A DNA stretch of 34,873 nucleotides, from positions 1-34,873 of the forward strand of contig JACKCC010000032.1 in assembly GCA_020634245.1 (NCBI GenBank). The letters run 5' to 3'. This DNA is from Ardenticatenaceae bacterium (GTDB taxonomy: Bacteria; Chloroflexota; Anaerolineae; Promineifilales; Promineifilaceae). A program made the translations under genes and the position numbers. The notes under the pieces are model-generated. The model had not been told where the DNA came from and did not search any database. It saw only the letters and a program-made list of their open reading frames with translations. Positions 23,091-30,660 of the stretch are shown here, piece by piece. Position 1 is the stretch's first letter. Each line of letters begins with the position of its first letter.

Positions 23091-25544
23091 ATGCAAACTC
23101 AATCTTTGACTGGAAAATGGCATTTCCGACAAGCGGGAACAGATGAATGGCTGCCAGCTACGGTTCCCGGCGGTGTGCATACCGATTTACTAGCATTGGG
23201 CCGCATTCCTGACCCGTTTGTGGGTGACAATGAGAAGAAGGTGCAGTGGGTGGCCGAAGCTGATTGGGAATATCGTTACCAATTTGCCGCCTCGGACGTT
23301 TTAACCCAATCGCACATCTGGCTGGTTTGTGATGGGTTGGATACGCTGGCAGCGGTGGTGCTGAACGGCCGCACCCTGGGCCAAACCAACAACATGTTCC
23401 GCCAATACCGCTGGGACGTGAAGGAATTGTTGCAAGCGGACAACAACGAGCTGCTTATCACCTTTGCTTCCCCGGTACAGTACATCACAGAGAAGCAGGC
23501 GGTACGGCCGTTGCCCGGCGTCTCCCAGGCCATTCCCGGCGGTCCGTATTTGCGCAAAGCCCCCTGCCAGTTCGGCTGGGACTGGGGGCCGCAGCTGCCG
23601 CCCATTGGCATCTGGAAAGATATTCGCCTGGAGGCTGGCAGCGGCGTTCGTCTGGCCGATGTGCATTTGCGCCAGGATCACGCCGATGGGCAGGTCACTG
23701 TCTCCGCAGATGTCATGCTGGCCGGGCAGGTCGACGAAGATTTGACTGTTCAGCTTCAAATTATTTCTCCTGATGGCGAAGCATTTGTGGTGGAAACCAC
23801 TTCACAATTCACTATTCACAATTTATTATTCATTATTCCCTCCCCGCAACTCTGGTGGCCCAACGGCTATGGCGACCAACCCCTCTACCAGGTTATCATC
23901 AACCTACGTCAGGGCGAGACTTTGCTGGATGAACGCCGCTATCAGCTTGGTCTACGTACCATCAAACTGCGCCAGGAACCCGACGAGTGGGGCCGTTCCT
24001 TTGAATTCATGGTTAATGGCGTGCCTATTTTCGCCAAAGGCTCCAACTGGATTCCCGCCGACTCCTTCCCCACACGCATCAGCGACGAATATCTGGAGGC
24101 GCTCATTCGCGGCGCGGTGGAGACACACCAGAACATGCTGCGCGTGTGGGGCGGCGGCTTTTTTGAGGAAGAACGCTTTTACGATTTGTGCGACCAGTAC
24201 GGCATTTTGGTCTGGCAAGATTACATCTTCTCGTGCAGCGTTTACCCGTTAGATGACGCCGATTTTTTGGAAAATGTGCGCGTCGAAGTGGTGGAAAATG
24301 TGCGCCGCATTCGCCATCGGGCCAGCCTGGCGCTGTGGTGCGGCAACAACGAGATGGAAGAAGGCTGGGCCAATTGGGGCTGGACGCGGCCCGATTTGGC
24401 CGATATGAAAGTGGCTTACGATCAATTCTTCCATTGCACGCTGGCGGAATGGAGCACCACCATCGACCCCGATACCCCGTACTGGCCCAGTTCGCCCTCT
24501 TCGGATACGCCGTTTGAAAACCCGAACGGGCAGGTGCAGGGGGATGCGCATTATTGGGATGTGTGGCACGGCCGTAAACCATTCACCGCCTACCGCGGCC
24601 AATTCCCGCGCTTCATGAGCGAGTTCGGCTTCCAGGCGCTGCCGCCGCTGGCGACGATTCGTACCTATGCTGAAGAAGCCGACTGGAACATGACCTCCTA
24701 CATCATGGAACGACATCAGAAAAACGACAGCGGCAACAGCTTGATGGTGGGGCAGATGCTGGACACCTTCCGCCTGCCCAAAGATTTCCCATCGCTGGTT
24801 TATTTGAGCATGGTGCTGCAAGCGGAAGGCATCCGCTACGGCGTGGAACATTGGCGGCGGGCCAGAGAGCGGGTTGCCGGGACGCTGTACTGGCAGCTCA
24901 ACGACTGCTGGCCGGTAGCCTCCTGGTCCAGCCTGGATTATTTTGGCCGCTGGAAGGCGCTGCACTATGCGGCGCGCCGCTTCTATGCGCCAGTACTGCT
25001 CTCGATTGAAGACGCACCGCCCAGGCAGGGCGTGTACGTCACCAGCGACATTCGCAAGATGTGGCAGGGCAGCCTGCGCTGGTCGTTGGAAACGCTGGCT
25101 GGTGAGCAGCTGGCGATGGGTGAAGAAGTGGTACAGGCGGCGGCACTGGCTAATACGCCAGTCAAGATGTTTGATTTTGCTGAGCAGGTGACGGATGACA
25201 ACCGGCGCAATCTTATGTTTGTGGCTGAATTGTGGCAGGATGATCGTTTTGTGGCCCGGCAAACCGCTTTTTTTGCGCCAACAAAACATCTGGAACTGGT
25301 CGATCCGCAGGTGAAGGCCACTTGCTGTGTGGATGATGGGCAGCTCATTGTTGAATTGAACGGCCGTTCCCTGGCCCGCCTGGTTGAACTATCCCTGGAT
25401 AGTGCTGATGTGGTGTTTAGCGACAACTACTTCGACTTACCTGCCGGACGTAAGACGATTGTGACCTGCCAACTGCCATCAGGATGGGATTTGTCCCAGG
25501 CTGAAGCGGCGCTGCGAATTCGTTCTGTTTATGATTCTTTCTGA
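23091..25544 (+). CDS. GH2 beta-mannosidase
   Basis: An 817-residue beta-mannosidase that releases terminal beta-linked mannose from manno-oligosaccharides. The N-terminal jelly-roll shows the mannosidase-type PGGVHTDLLALGRIPDPF (26-43) and the W/DNE/QWV pattern. The acid/base is E421 in WCGNNE and the nucleophile is E511 in FMSEFGFQ. No signal peptide, so cytoplasmic. ATG 23091 has AAAGGA 8 bases upstream. Residues about 236-250 (TTSQFTIHNLLFIIP) are coded by an unusually AT-rich stretch (23796-23840) that looks like an absorbed intergenic repeat. It sits between two GH3 genes and downstream of the importer, which supports beta-manno- or glucomannan-oligosaccharides as substrates of the locus. 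Confidence 0.93.
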   Translation: MQTQSLTGKWHFRQAGTDEWLPATVPGGVHTDLLALGRIPDPFVGDNEKKVQWVAEADWEYRYQFAASDVLTQSHIWLVCDGLDTLAAVVLNGRTLGQTNNMFRQYRWDVKELLQADNNELLITFASPVQYITEKQAVRPLPGVSQAIPGGPYLRKAPCQFGWDWGPQLPPIGIWKDIRLEAGSGVRLADVHLRQDHADGQVTVSADVMLAGQVDEDLTVQLQIISPDGEAFVVETTSQFTIHNLLFIIPSPQLWWPNGYGDQPLYQVIINLRQGETLLDERRYQLGLRTIKLRQEPDEWGRSFEFMVNGVPIFAKGSNWIPADSFPTRISDEYLEALIRGAVETHQNMLRVWGGGFFEEERFYDLCDQYGILVWQDYIFSCSVYPLDDADFLENVRVEVVENVRRIRHRASLALWCGNNEMEEGWANWGWTRPDLADMKVAYDQFFHCTLAEWSTTIDPDTPYWPSSPSSDTPFENPNGQVQGDAHYWDVWHGRKPFTAYRGQFPRFMSEFGFQALPPLATIRTYAEEADWNMTSYIMERHQKNDSGNSLMVGQMLDTFRLPKDFPSLVYLSMVLQAEGIRYGVEHWRRARERVAGTLYWQLNDCWPVASWSSLDYFGRWKALHYAARRFYAPVLLSIEDAPPRQGVYVTSDIRKMWQGSLRWSLETLAGEQLAMGEEVVQAAALANTPVKMFDFAEQVTDDNRRNLMFVAELWQDDRFVARQTAFFAPTKHLELVDPQVKATCCVDDGQLIVELNGRSLARLVELSLDSADVVFSDNYFDLPAGRKTIVTCQLPSGWDLSQAEAALRIRSVYDSF

Positions 25545-25560
25545 GTGCAAATTTTTTTAT

Positions 25561-25592
25561 AAGTGACAGTCACTTTGGAAGTGACTGTCACA
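25561..25592. repeat. compact inverted repeat of the GTGACAGTCAC family
   Basis: GTGACAGTCACTT (25563-25575) and its exact reverse complement AAGTGACTGTCAC (25579-25591) are separated by TGG. A run of seven Ts lies just before it, so on the minus strand it could act as a terminator. It shares both arms with the element at 19821-19887. Confidence 0.85.
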
Positions 25593-25690
25593 TTACTGCC
25601 ACAAAATTTGTCCTGATTTTCATAGGACGACATAAATTTTCCGACTTCACACCTGTGGTTACCGGGTAATTGGGAGAAAAGGAGGTAATC

Positions 25691-27972
25691 ATGTCTGACA
25701 TTGAAGCAGTTGTCGCCCAGATGACTCTGGAAGAAAAAGCGGCATTATGTACCGGAGCCAGCGCATGGACGACTACCCCTGTAAAACGAGTTAATCTACC
25801 AGAACTGTTAGTTTCCGATGGGCCGCACGGCATTCGCCGCGTGGCCGATATTCATGCTGTAACCAACAAAAGCCTGCCGGCGACCAGTTTCCCCACTGCT
25901 TCCAGTCTGGCTTCCACCTGGGATATGGATTTGCTGTACGAAATGGGGCAAGCGCTGGCAGAAGAGGCGATTTCTTTGGGCGTAGACCTGATTCTCGGTC
26001 CCGGCACCAACATGAAACGCTCGCCGTTGTGCGGCCGTAATTTTGAGTATTTTTCCGAAGACCCGTATCAGGCTGGTGCGATGGCAGCCAGTTTGATCAA
26101 AGGGATTCAAAGCAAAGGCGTGGGCACAGCCCTCAAACATTTTGCTGCCAACAACCAGGAATTCGAGCGTTTTTCGATCAATACGGAGGTGGATGAACGT
26201 ACTTTGCGCGAGATTTACCGCGAATTTGAGCGGCCGTCTTTGGTAGCCATGGAAGCATCACGTGTGCCCCAACGAAATCAACCCGGAACCTACGCCTCTG
26301 AACACCGCTGGTACGCTGACGGGGAGTTCTCAAAAACGAATGGGGCTTCAGAAGGGGTCGTCGTCTCTGATTGGGGTGCTGTTCATGATCGCGTAGCCAG
26401 TCTGGAGGCGGCCTGGACCTGCGATACCCGGTCCCAAGCAGACACGGGTGAACGCGCCATCATTGAGGCGGTGCAGGACGGCTTGTTGGATGAGGCTGTG
26501 CTGGATGAATCCGTGCGGCGCATTGTACGAATCGCGCTTAAGGCCACAGGAAAACACCCTAAAGGGGGCAAATTCGGTATGGTTGCCACCACAATTAGCC
26601 CACAAAGTGGGCGCGAAGGATGGTACTGCTCAAAACAACGGCTTGCTGCCGCGCCAGAAGGAGCCGCAGCATATTGCCGTCAGTGAGTCCGGAACAGCGC
26701 GAAGCCCACTTCAGGGCGGCAGTTCGCACATCAATCAACCCAGGTCGATGTGCCTTTTAGTAAGGAGAAAAGCTGCACAAACGGGCCGAACGCCAGATGA
26801 GTTTCGCCCAGGGGCTATCCGAAGATGACAGCCAGGACAAAGCTTGATTGATGAAGCGGTTTGCCATTGCCCAGACAGCCGATGTGGCCCTGCTTTTACC
26901 TGGCTCTGCCTTCATTCAAGGAATCGGAAGGATATGATCGGGCCGACCTGGTTTGACTGACCATCAAGTGGCGTTGATTCGGTAACGACGTGCAGCTAAC
27001 TGCTGTCGTCAGCCCTCAACAATGGCGCGCCGGTTGTCGCTGGGCGAATGGCTCGATGTTTTTGGCAGCTGTATTGGAGAAGCGATGGATGATGGGAACC
27101 GGGCCGGTGGCAGCGCTGTCGCCGATGTCCTGTTGGCCAAATGTCAAGTCCTTCCGGCAAACTGGCCGAAGAACCTATCACAAAACTCCGATACCCCAGC
27201 GCATCTCAATTTCCCCCCAGCGAAAACGGCGTGGTGCGTTACAGCGAAGCATTCATCGGCTACCATACTATATGATTCAAAGATATTGCCAGTTCCTCCT
27301 TCCACGGCCACAGCAGGCTACCACATTCATTACTGATAATCTAAAACTCTCAGTGACAGCTTTAAGGATGTGGATGGTCTGACCAGGTGTCGGTGGATAT
27401 AAAGAAATACAAGGCCAAATGGCGGGCGGAAATTATTAGGTTAACATATTGCGCGATCAGGAGTCGCGGTTGATACGGCTAGTACAAGAACTCAAAGGGA
27501 TTCACTGAAGTCGAACTCCAGCCAGACTGGAGACTAAAACTATCTCTTCACCCTCAATTCTCGCGCGCTTTTCTACAAGTCCTGCTTACCAACCGTGGGT
27601 CACTGAAGACGGGCTGTTCTGACATCCTCGTGGGTGCATCGGCCGCTGACATTCCGTTGCCAGGCCATCGCCACGCTGCAATCCACTTTACAACTGCCAT
27701 CCATCCTGCACAAAGAATCAACCATTCGCGCCTGGTTCGACGATCCCATTGGCAAATCCATCCTCCAGCCCATGTTCAACGAACTGATGTCCAACGGCGA
27801 TTTTTTCGGCAATGATGATTCTGGCGACGGCAACATTGGCATGGATATGCTCAGTTTTTTGCTGGACTTACCATTGCGAAGCTTCCTCCACTTCCAGGAA
27901 GGCTTTCTCACACAGCCGCCAGACGACATTGCCGATATGCTTCTTGAACAGGTGTATGGCGTAAAAAGTTAG
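25691..27972 (+). pseudogene. second GH3 beta-glucosidase copy, multiply frameshifted
   Basis: ATG 25691 with GGAGGT 4 bases upstream begins a good GH3 paralogue of the gene at 20742. It is intact for about 175 residues, through the KHFAANNQE site and DERTLREIY. From about 26215 the homology jumps between frames: VVSDWGA survives near 26360 and a stop comes at 26684-26686. The pieces matching the acid/base and sandwich domains are scattered to about 27690. The C-terminal 90 residues are then clean again (HKESTIRAWFDD to the stop at 27972). Many differences from the intact copy are single-base or two-base insertions. Either this is a decayed duplicate or the middle 1.4 kb is badly sequenced. 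No functional protein is encoded as written. Confidence 0.88.
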
Positions 27973-28020
27973 AAAGTAGAAAATAAGCAGATTAGTATCT
28001 TTGTAACTATTCATGTGTTG

Positions 28021-28063
28021 CCTGAGCCTATCGAAGGCGGAACCGGCCTTCGACAGGCTCAGG
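28021..28063. repeat. palindromic CCTGAGCCTGTCGAAGG repeat, upstream copy
   Basis: CCTGAGCCTATCGAAGGC (28021-28038) pairs with GCCTTCGACAGGCTCAGG (28046-28063) with one mismatch and a 7-base loop. The sequence is of a type I recognise as a dispersed palindromic repeat in many bacteria. A second copy lies just past the hydrolase gene at 28908. Confidence 0.8.
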
Positions 28064-28088
28064 CCTCGTATTTCTTTAAGGAGTTACG

Positions 28089-28889
28089 ATGTTACCTCAT
28101 TGGAAAGAAGCTTATGTGACTGTAAATGGTGCCGAATTTCATTACGTTCGCACAGGAAATAATACCCAACAACCACTCCTGCTGCTGCATGGCTTTTCTG
28201 ACAACGGTTTATGCTGGCTGCCGGTCGCCCGCGATCTGGAAGATCAATTTGATGTCATTTTGCCCGATGCTAGAGGACACGGCCGTTCCACCCGCGTCCA
28301 GCCTGATGAAATCATCGACAACGCCGCCGATGCCGCCGGATTAATCGCCGCGCTAGAATTGCAAAAACCAATCGTAGGCGGCCATTCGATGGGAGGGCTA
28401 GCGGCTACCGAACTGGGCGCGCGCTACCCCGACCTCGTCAAAAGTCTAATCCTGGAAGACCCGGCCTGGATCGATCCCTCGCCCGATGAGGTGCCGCTGG
28501 CAGAAAACCCGTTTTTCTCGTGGTTGTTAAACATGGATGGAATTTCTTCAGATGAAATTATCGAACAGGGCAAAATCAACAATCCGAACTGGCCAGACGC
28601 TGAATTCCCGGCCTGGGCCGAATCAAAACGACAACTGGACAAAAACATTTTCCCACGCGTGAACGTTCGCAAACCCTGGCGGGAATTTGTGGCAGCGCTC
28701 ACCGTTCCTGCCTTGCTGGTCACTGCGGATGTAGAAAAAGGAGCCATCGTTACACCAGCGGCGGCGCAGGAAGCTACTGATCTCTCGCCATTATTGCAGG
28801 TGGCGCAGGTTCCCGATGCCGGGCACAATATCCGTCGCGAAAACTACCTGGCTTTCATGCAGGCTGTGCAGGCTTTCCTAAACCAATAG
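28089..28889 (+). CDS. alpha/beta hydrolase
   Basis: A 266-residue alpha/beta-fold hydrolase with oxyanion-loop motif LLLHGFSDNG (31-40), nucleophile elbow GGHSMGG (S100), acid D214 in VTADVEKG and H246 in PDAGHNIRR, so the triad is complete. No signal peptide. The family includes esterases, haloalkane-type and carbon-carbon hydrolases. The substrate cannot be told, though an esterase acting on acylated sugars would fit the neighbourhood. ATG 28089 has AAGGAG 6 bases upstream. The gene is bracketed by two copies of the same palindromic repeat (28021 and 28908). Confidence 0.88.
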   Translation: MLPHWKEAYVTVNGAEFHYVRTGNNTQQPLLLLHGFSDNGLCWLPVARDLEDQFDVILPDARGHGRSTRVQPDEIIDNAADAAGLIAALELQKPIVGGHSMGGLAATELGARYPDLVKSLILEDPAWIDPSPDEVPLAENPFFSWLLNMDGISSDEIIEQGKINNPNWPDAEFPAWAESKRQLDKNIFPRVNVRKPWREFVAALTVPALLVTADVEKGAIVTPAAAQEATDLSPLLQVAQVPDAGHNIRRENYLAFMQAVQAFLNQ

Positions 28890-28907
28890 CAAGTATACAG
28901 GTTTGTT

Positions 28908-28946
28908 CCCTGAGCCTGTCGAAGGGAATCGGTATTCGACAGGCTC
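28908..28946. repeat. palindromic CCTGAGCCTGTCGAAGG repeat, downstream copy
   Basis: GAGCCTGTCGAA (28912-28923) is the exact reverse complement of TTCGACAGGCTC (28935-28946). The flanks CCCT and GGG extend the similarity to the copy at 28021. It begins 18 bases after the hydrolase stop and is not followed by a T-tract. Confidence 0.8.
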
Positions 28947-28989
28947 TGACCTCGACTGATTGTGCAGTTACAGACAATATCGGAAATAA

Positions 28990-30183
28990 ATGACAAAAAA
29001 AGAAAAACTTCGCAATACGATCGCCTATTACCTGCTTTTCATCAGCCTGGGTTTTAGCCTGGGGATTACTGGCCCGGCGCTGCCATCGTTGGCGGAGCAA
29101 ACCGGCAGTACTTTAGGGGCCATCGGAGCCATCTTTCTACTGGGTGCATTAGGGGGTATGTTGGGAACGGCCGTTAGCGGCCGTATATTCGATCGCGTTA
29201 CTCGTGGTAACCTTGTATTGGGATTGGCTCAGTTGACGAGCGCTATCTTGCTGGCCATCATGCCGCTGGCCGGCAGCTTGCCCTTGTTATTGGTCATTTT
29301 TCTCATCAACGGCCTGCCTGGCGGCATCATCAACACCGGAGCCAACACCCTGCTGATGTGGACACATGGCAAAAAGGCCGGGCCATATATGAACGGGCTG
29401 CATTTCGCCTTTGGCCTGGGCGCATTTTTGGCGCCAACAGTTTTCGCCCAGGTGCTTAATTTGGGAGGCACTTACCAACACGCTTACTGGGCATTGGCCG
29501 TGCTGGCCTTCCCTGTCGGACTGTTCAATTTATTTTCGCCCGGCAGTCCGGAACACCCCGATAAACGTGAGGATAGCATCGAATCACAGGTAAAACTGCG
29601 CCAGGTTTTGCCGGTGGTCATAATTGCCATGATGTTTTTGTTTTTCTACGTTGGCTCCGAAATCACGTTCGGCAATTGGATTTACACCTATGCGCTGATC
29701 CTTGGCCTGGCCGATGCCACCCGCGCCGCGTATCTGACTTCCGGTTTCTGGCTGGCTTTTACCATTGGCCGCGCTATTTCTATCGTCGTTGCTACGCGTT
29801 TTAAACCTGAGCAAATCTTGACCGTCGCCTTTCTGGGCGGACTCGGTGCATTAGCCCTGGCCATTATCACGCCAAATTCGATCAGTATGTTGTGGGCGGC
29901 GACACTGCTGGTAGGTTTTTTCATGGCTCCAATTTGGGCCACAGGCTATAACCTCGCCGGGCAATCCATCAAATTGACGGCAACAATTAGCAGCAGCATC
30001 ATTCTGGGTGACAGCCTTGGCGGCGTTGTACTGCCATGGGTAACCGGACAGGCGATTGAGCGCTTCGGTGCGCGCACCATGCCCTGGTTGGTGTTCTCTA
30101 GTTTGGCGATCAACGCGCTGGTTTTTGGGATTATGCTTTTGCAACGCCGGAAAACGCTCCAGGTTGCCTTTGCCGGGGAGTGA
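28990..30183 (+). CDS. MFS transporter
   Basis: A 397-residue major facilitator protein with about 12 hydrophobic segments. The loop after helix 2 reads GTAVSGRIFDRVTRGN, a version of the MFS motif A, and there is a central charged loop near residues 180-195 (PEHPDKREDS). The N-terminal half resembles sugar-transporter-like MFS proteins of the FucP/YfkF kind, but this is weak. ATG 28990 lacks a strong ribosome site. One ACGGCCGT copy overlaps the motif A loop (29167-29174). It lies 100 bases after the hydrolase in the same direction and may be expressed with it. The substrate is unknown, and a sugar or its breakdown product would fit the context. Confidence 0.88.
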   Translation: MTKKEKLRNTIAYYLLFISLGFSLGITGPALPSLAEQTGSTLGAIGAIFLLGALGGMLGTAVSGRIFDRVTRGNLVLGLAQLTSAILLAIMPLAGSLPLLLVIFLINGLPGGIINTGANTLLMWTHGKKAGPYMNGLHFAFGLGAFLAPTVFAQVLNLGGTYQHAYWALAVLAFPVGLFNLFSPGSPEHPDKREDSIESQVKLRQVLPVVIIAMMFLFFYVGSEITFGNWIYTYALILGLADATRAAYLTSGFWLAFTIGRAISIVVATRFKPEQILTVAFLGGLGALALAIITPNSISMLWAATLLVGFFMAPIWATGYNLAGQSIKLTATISSSIILGDSLGGVVLPWVTGQAIERFGARTMPWLVFSSLAINALVFGIMLLQRRKTLQVAFAGE

Positions 30184-30217
30184 ACAGACCCAAAATTGCA
30201 TTTTGAACAGTTAATCG

Positions 30218-30246
30218 GGCACAATTAAGATCATTCAGATTGTGCC
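30218..30246 (+). terminator. possible terminator of the MFS gene
   Basis: GGCACAAT (30218-30225) pairs with ATTGTGCC (30239-30246) around a 13-base loop, followed by TGTTTA. Flanking AACAG and CTGTT may extend it with a bulge. The T-tract is poor. Confidence 0.4.
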
Positions 30247-30347
30247 TGTTTAGCAGCATTCTGCCACCCCATTCAGCAGCACACCATCAGACCCTATGTC
30301 TAGGCTGCACAGGTCAACCGATTAGTGTAAACTGTTGGCCGCCAGTG

Positions 30348-30360
30348 AGTGTCAGACACT
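30348..30360. repeat. 13-base palindrome AGTGTCAGACACT
   Basis: A perfect odd palindrome that fits the AGTGNCAGNCACT pattern of the elements at 7324, 19821 and 25561, here with T/A at the variable pair. It is a single short copy without long arms. Confidence 0.5.
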
Positions 30361-30429
30361 GTGCTTTGCTATTCCATCCATATTCACTATCGACAAAAAT
30401 CCGCATACTTGTAAATTCTCGCCTATCTA

Positions 30430-30458
30430 TTGACTTGAAATCACGAATATTGTAAGAT
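30430..30458 (+). promoter_or_regulatory. sigma70-type promoter of the CUT1 sugar transporter operon
   Basis: TTGACT (30430-30435) and TAAGAT (30453-30458) are separated by exactly 17 bases. Five of six and four of six bases match consensus. The predicted start near 30465 is immediately before the TTACCGGTAA operator. Confidence 0.6.
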
Positions 30459-30468
30459 ATTGTAAATG

Positions 30469-30478
30469 TTACCGGTAA
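30469..30478. promoter_or_regulatory. LacI-family-type operator TTACCGGTAA
   Basis: A perfect 10-base palindrome with the central CG typical of LacI/GalR-family operators, set in AATGTTACCGGTAATGTT. It overlaps the predicted first transcribed bases, so a bound repressor would block initiation or early elongation. No LacI-family gene is present in the window. Confidence 0.6.
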
Positions 30479-30660
30479 TGTTTTCGGTATCATTTACGAA
30501 ACCTTCATTGAGCCGCAATCAGTACATTCTTTTGATGGAGGACATCTAATGCTCCCATCAAACACGGAGGTGTCTATTGATTTCAATTGGATAACCCTCT
30601 CCCTTACTAGGCAAAGATTATTGTTAAAGTTAAGTATTCCCACATGGAGGAAAAGAAGTG

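Larger units (their letters stand above)
30184..30660. other. 477-base intergenic region before the CUT1 sugar transporter
   Basis: No convincing gene is present. It contains a weak terminator-like hairpin for the MFS gene (30218-30246), a 13-base palindrome (30348-30360), a sigma70-like promoter (30430-30458) with a LacI-type operator (30469-30478), and then an untranslated leader of roughly 195 bases ending in the GGAGG ribosome site (30646-30650). A short reading frame at 30549 has a ribosome-site-like GGAGG upstream but no recognisable product. Confidence 0.6.

Noticed and set aside
24249..25289. Long antisense frame (346 codons) opposite the beta-mannosidase
   Set aside because: It is entirely within a well-supported GH2 gene containing both catalytic Glu residues; the antisense product shows no domain.
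26990..27972. Separate small genes downstream of the second GH3 start
   Set aside because: These frames align piecewise to the middle and C-terminus of the intact GH3 protein, so they are fragments of one broken gene.
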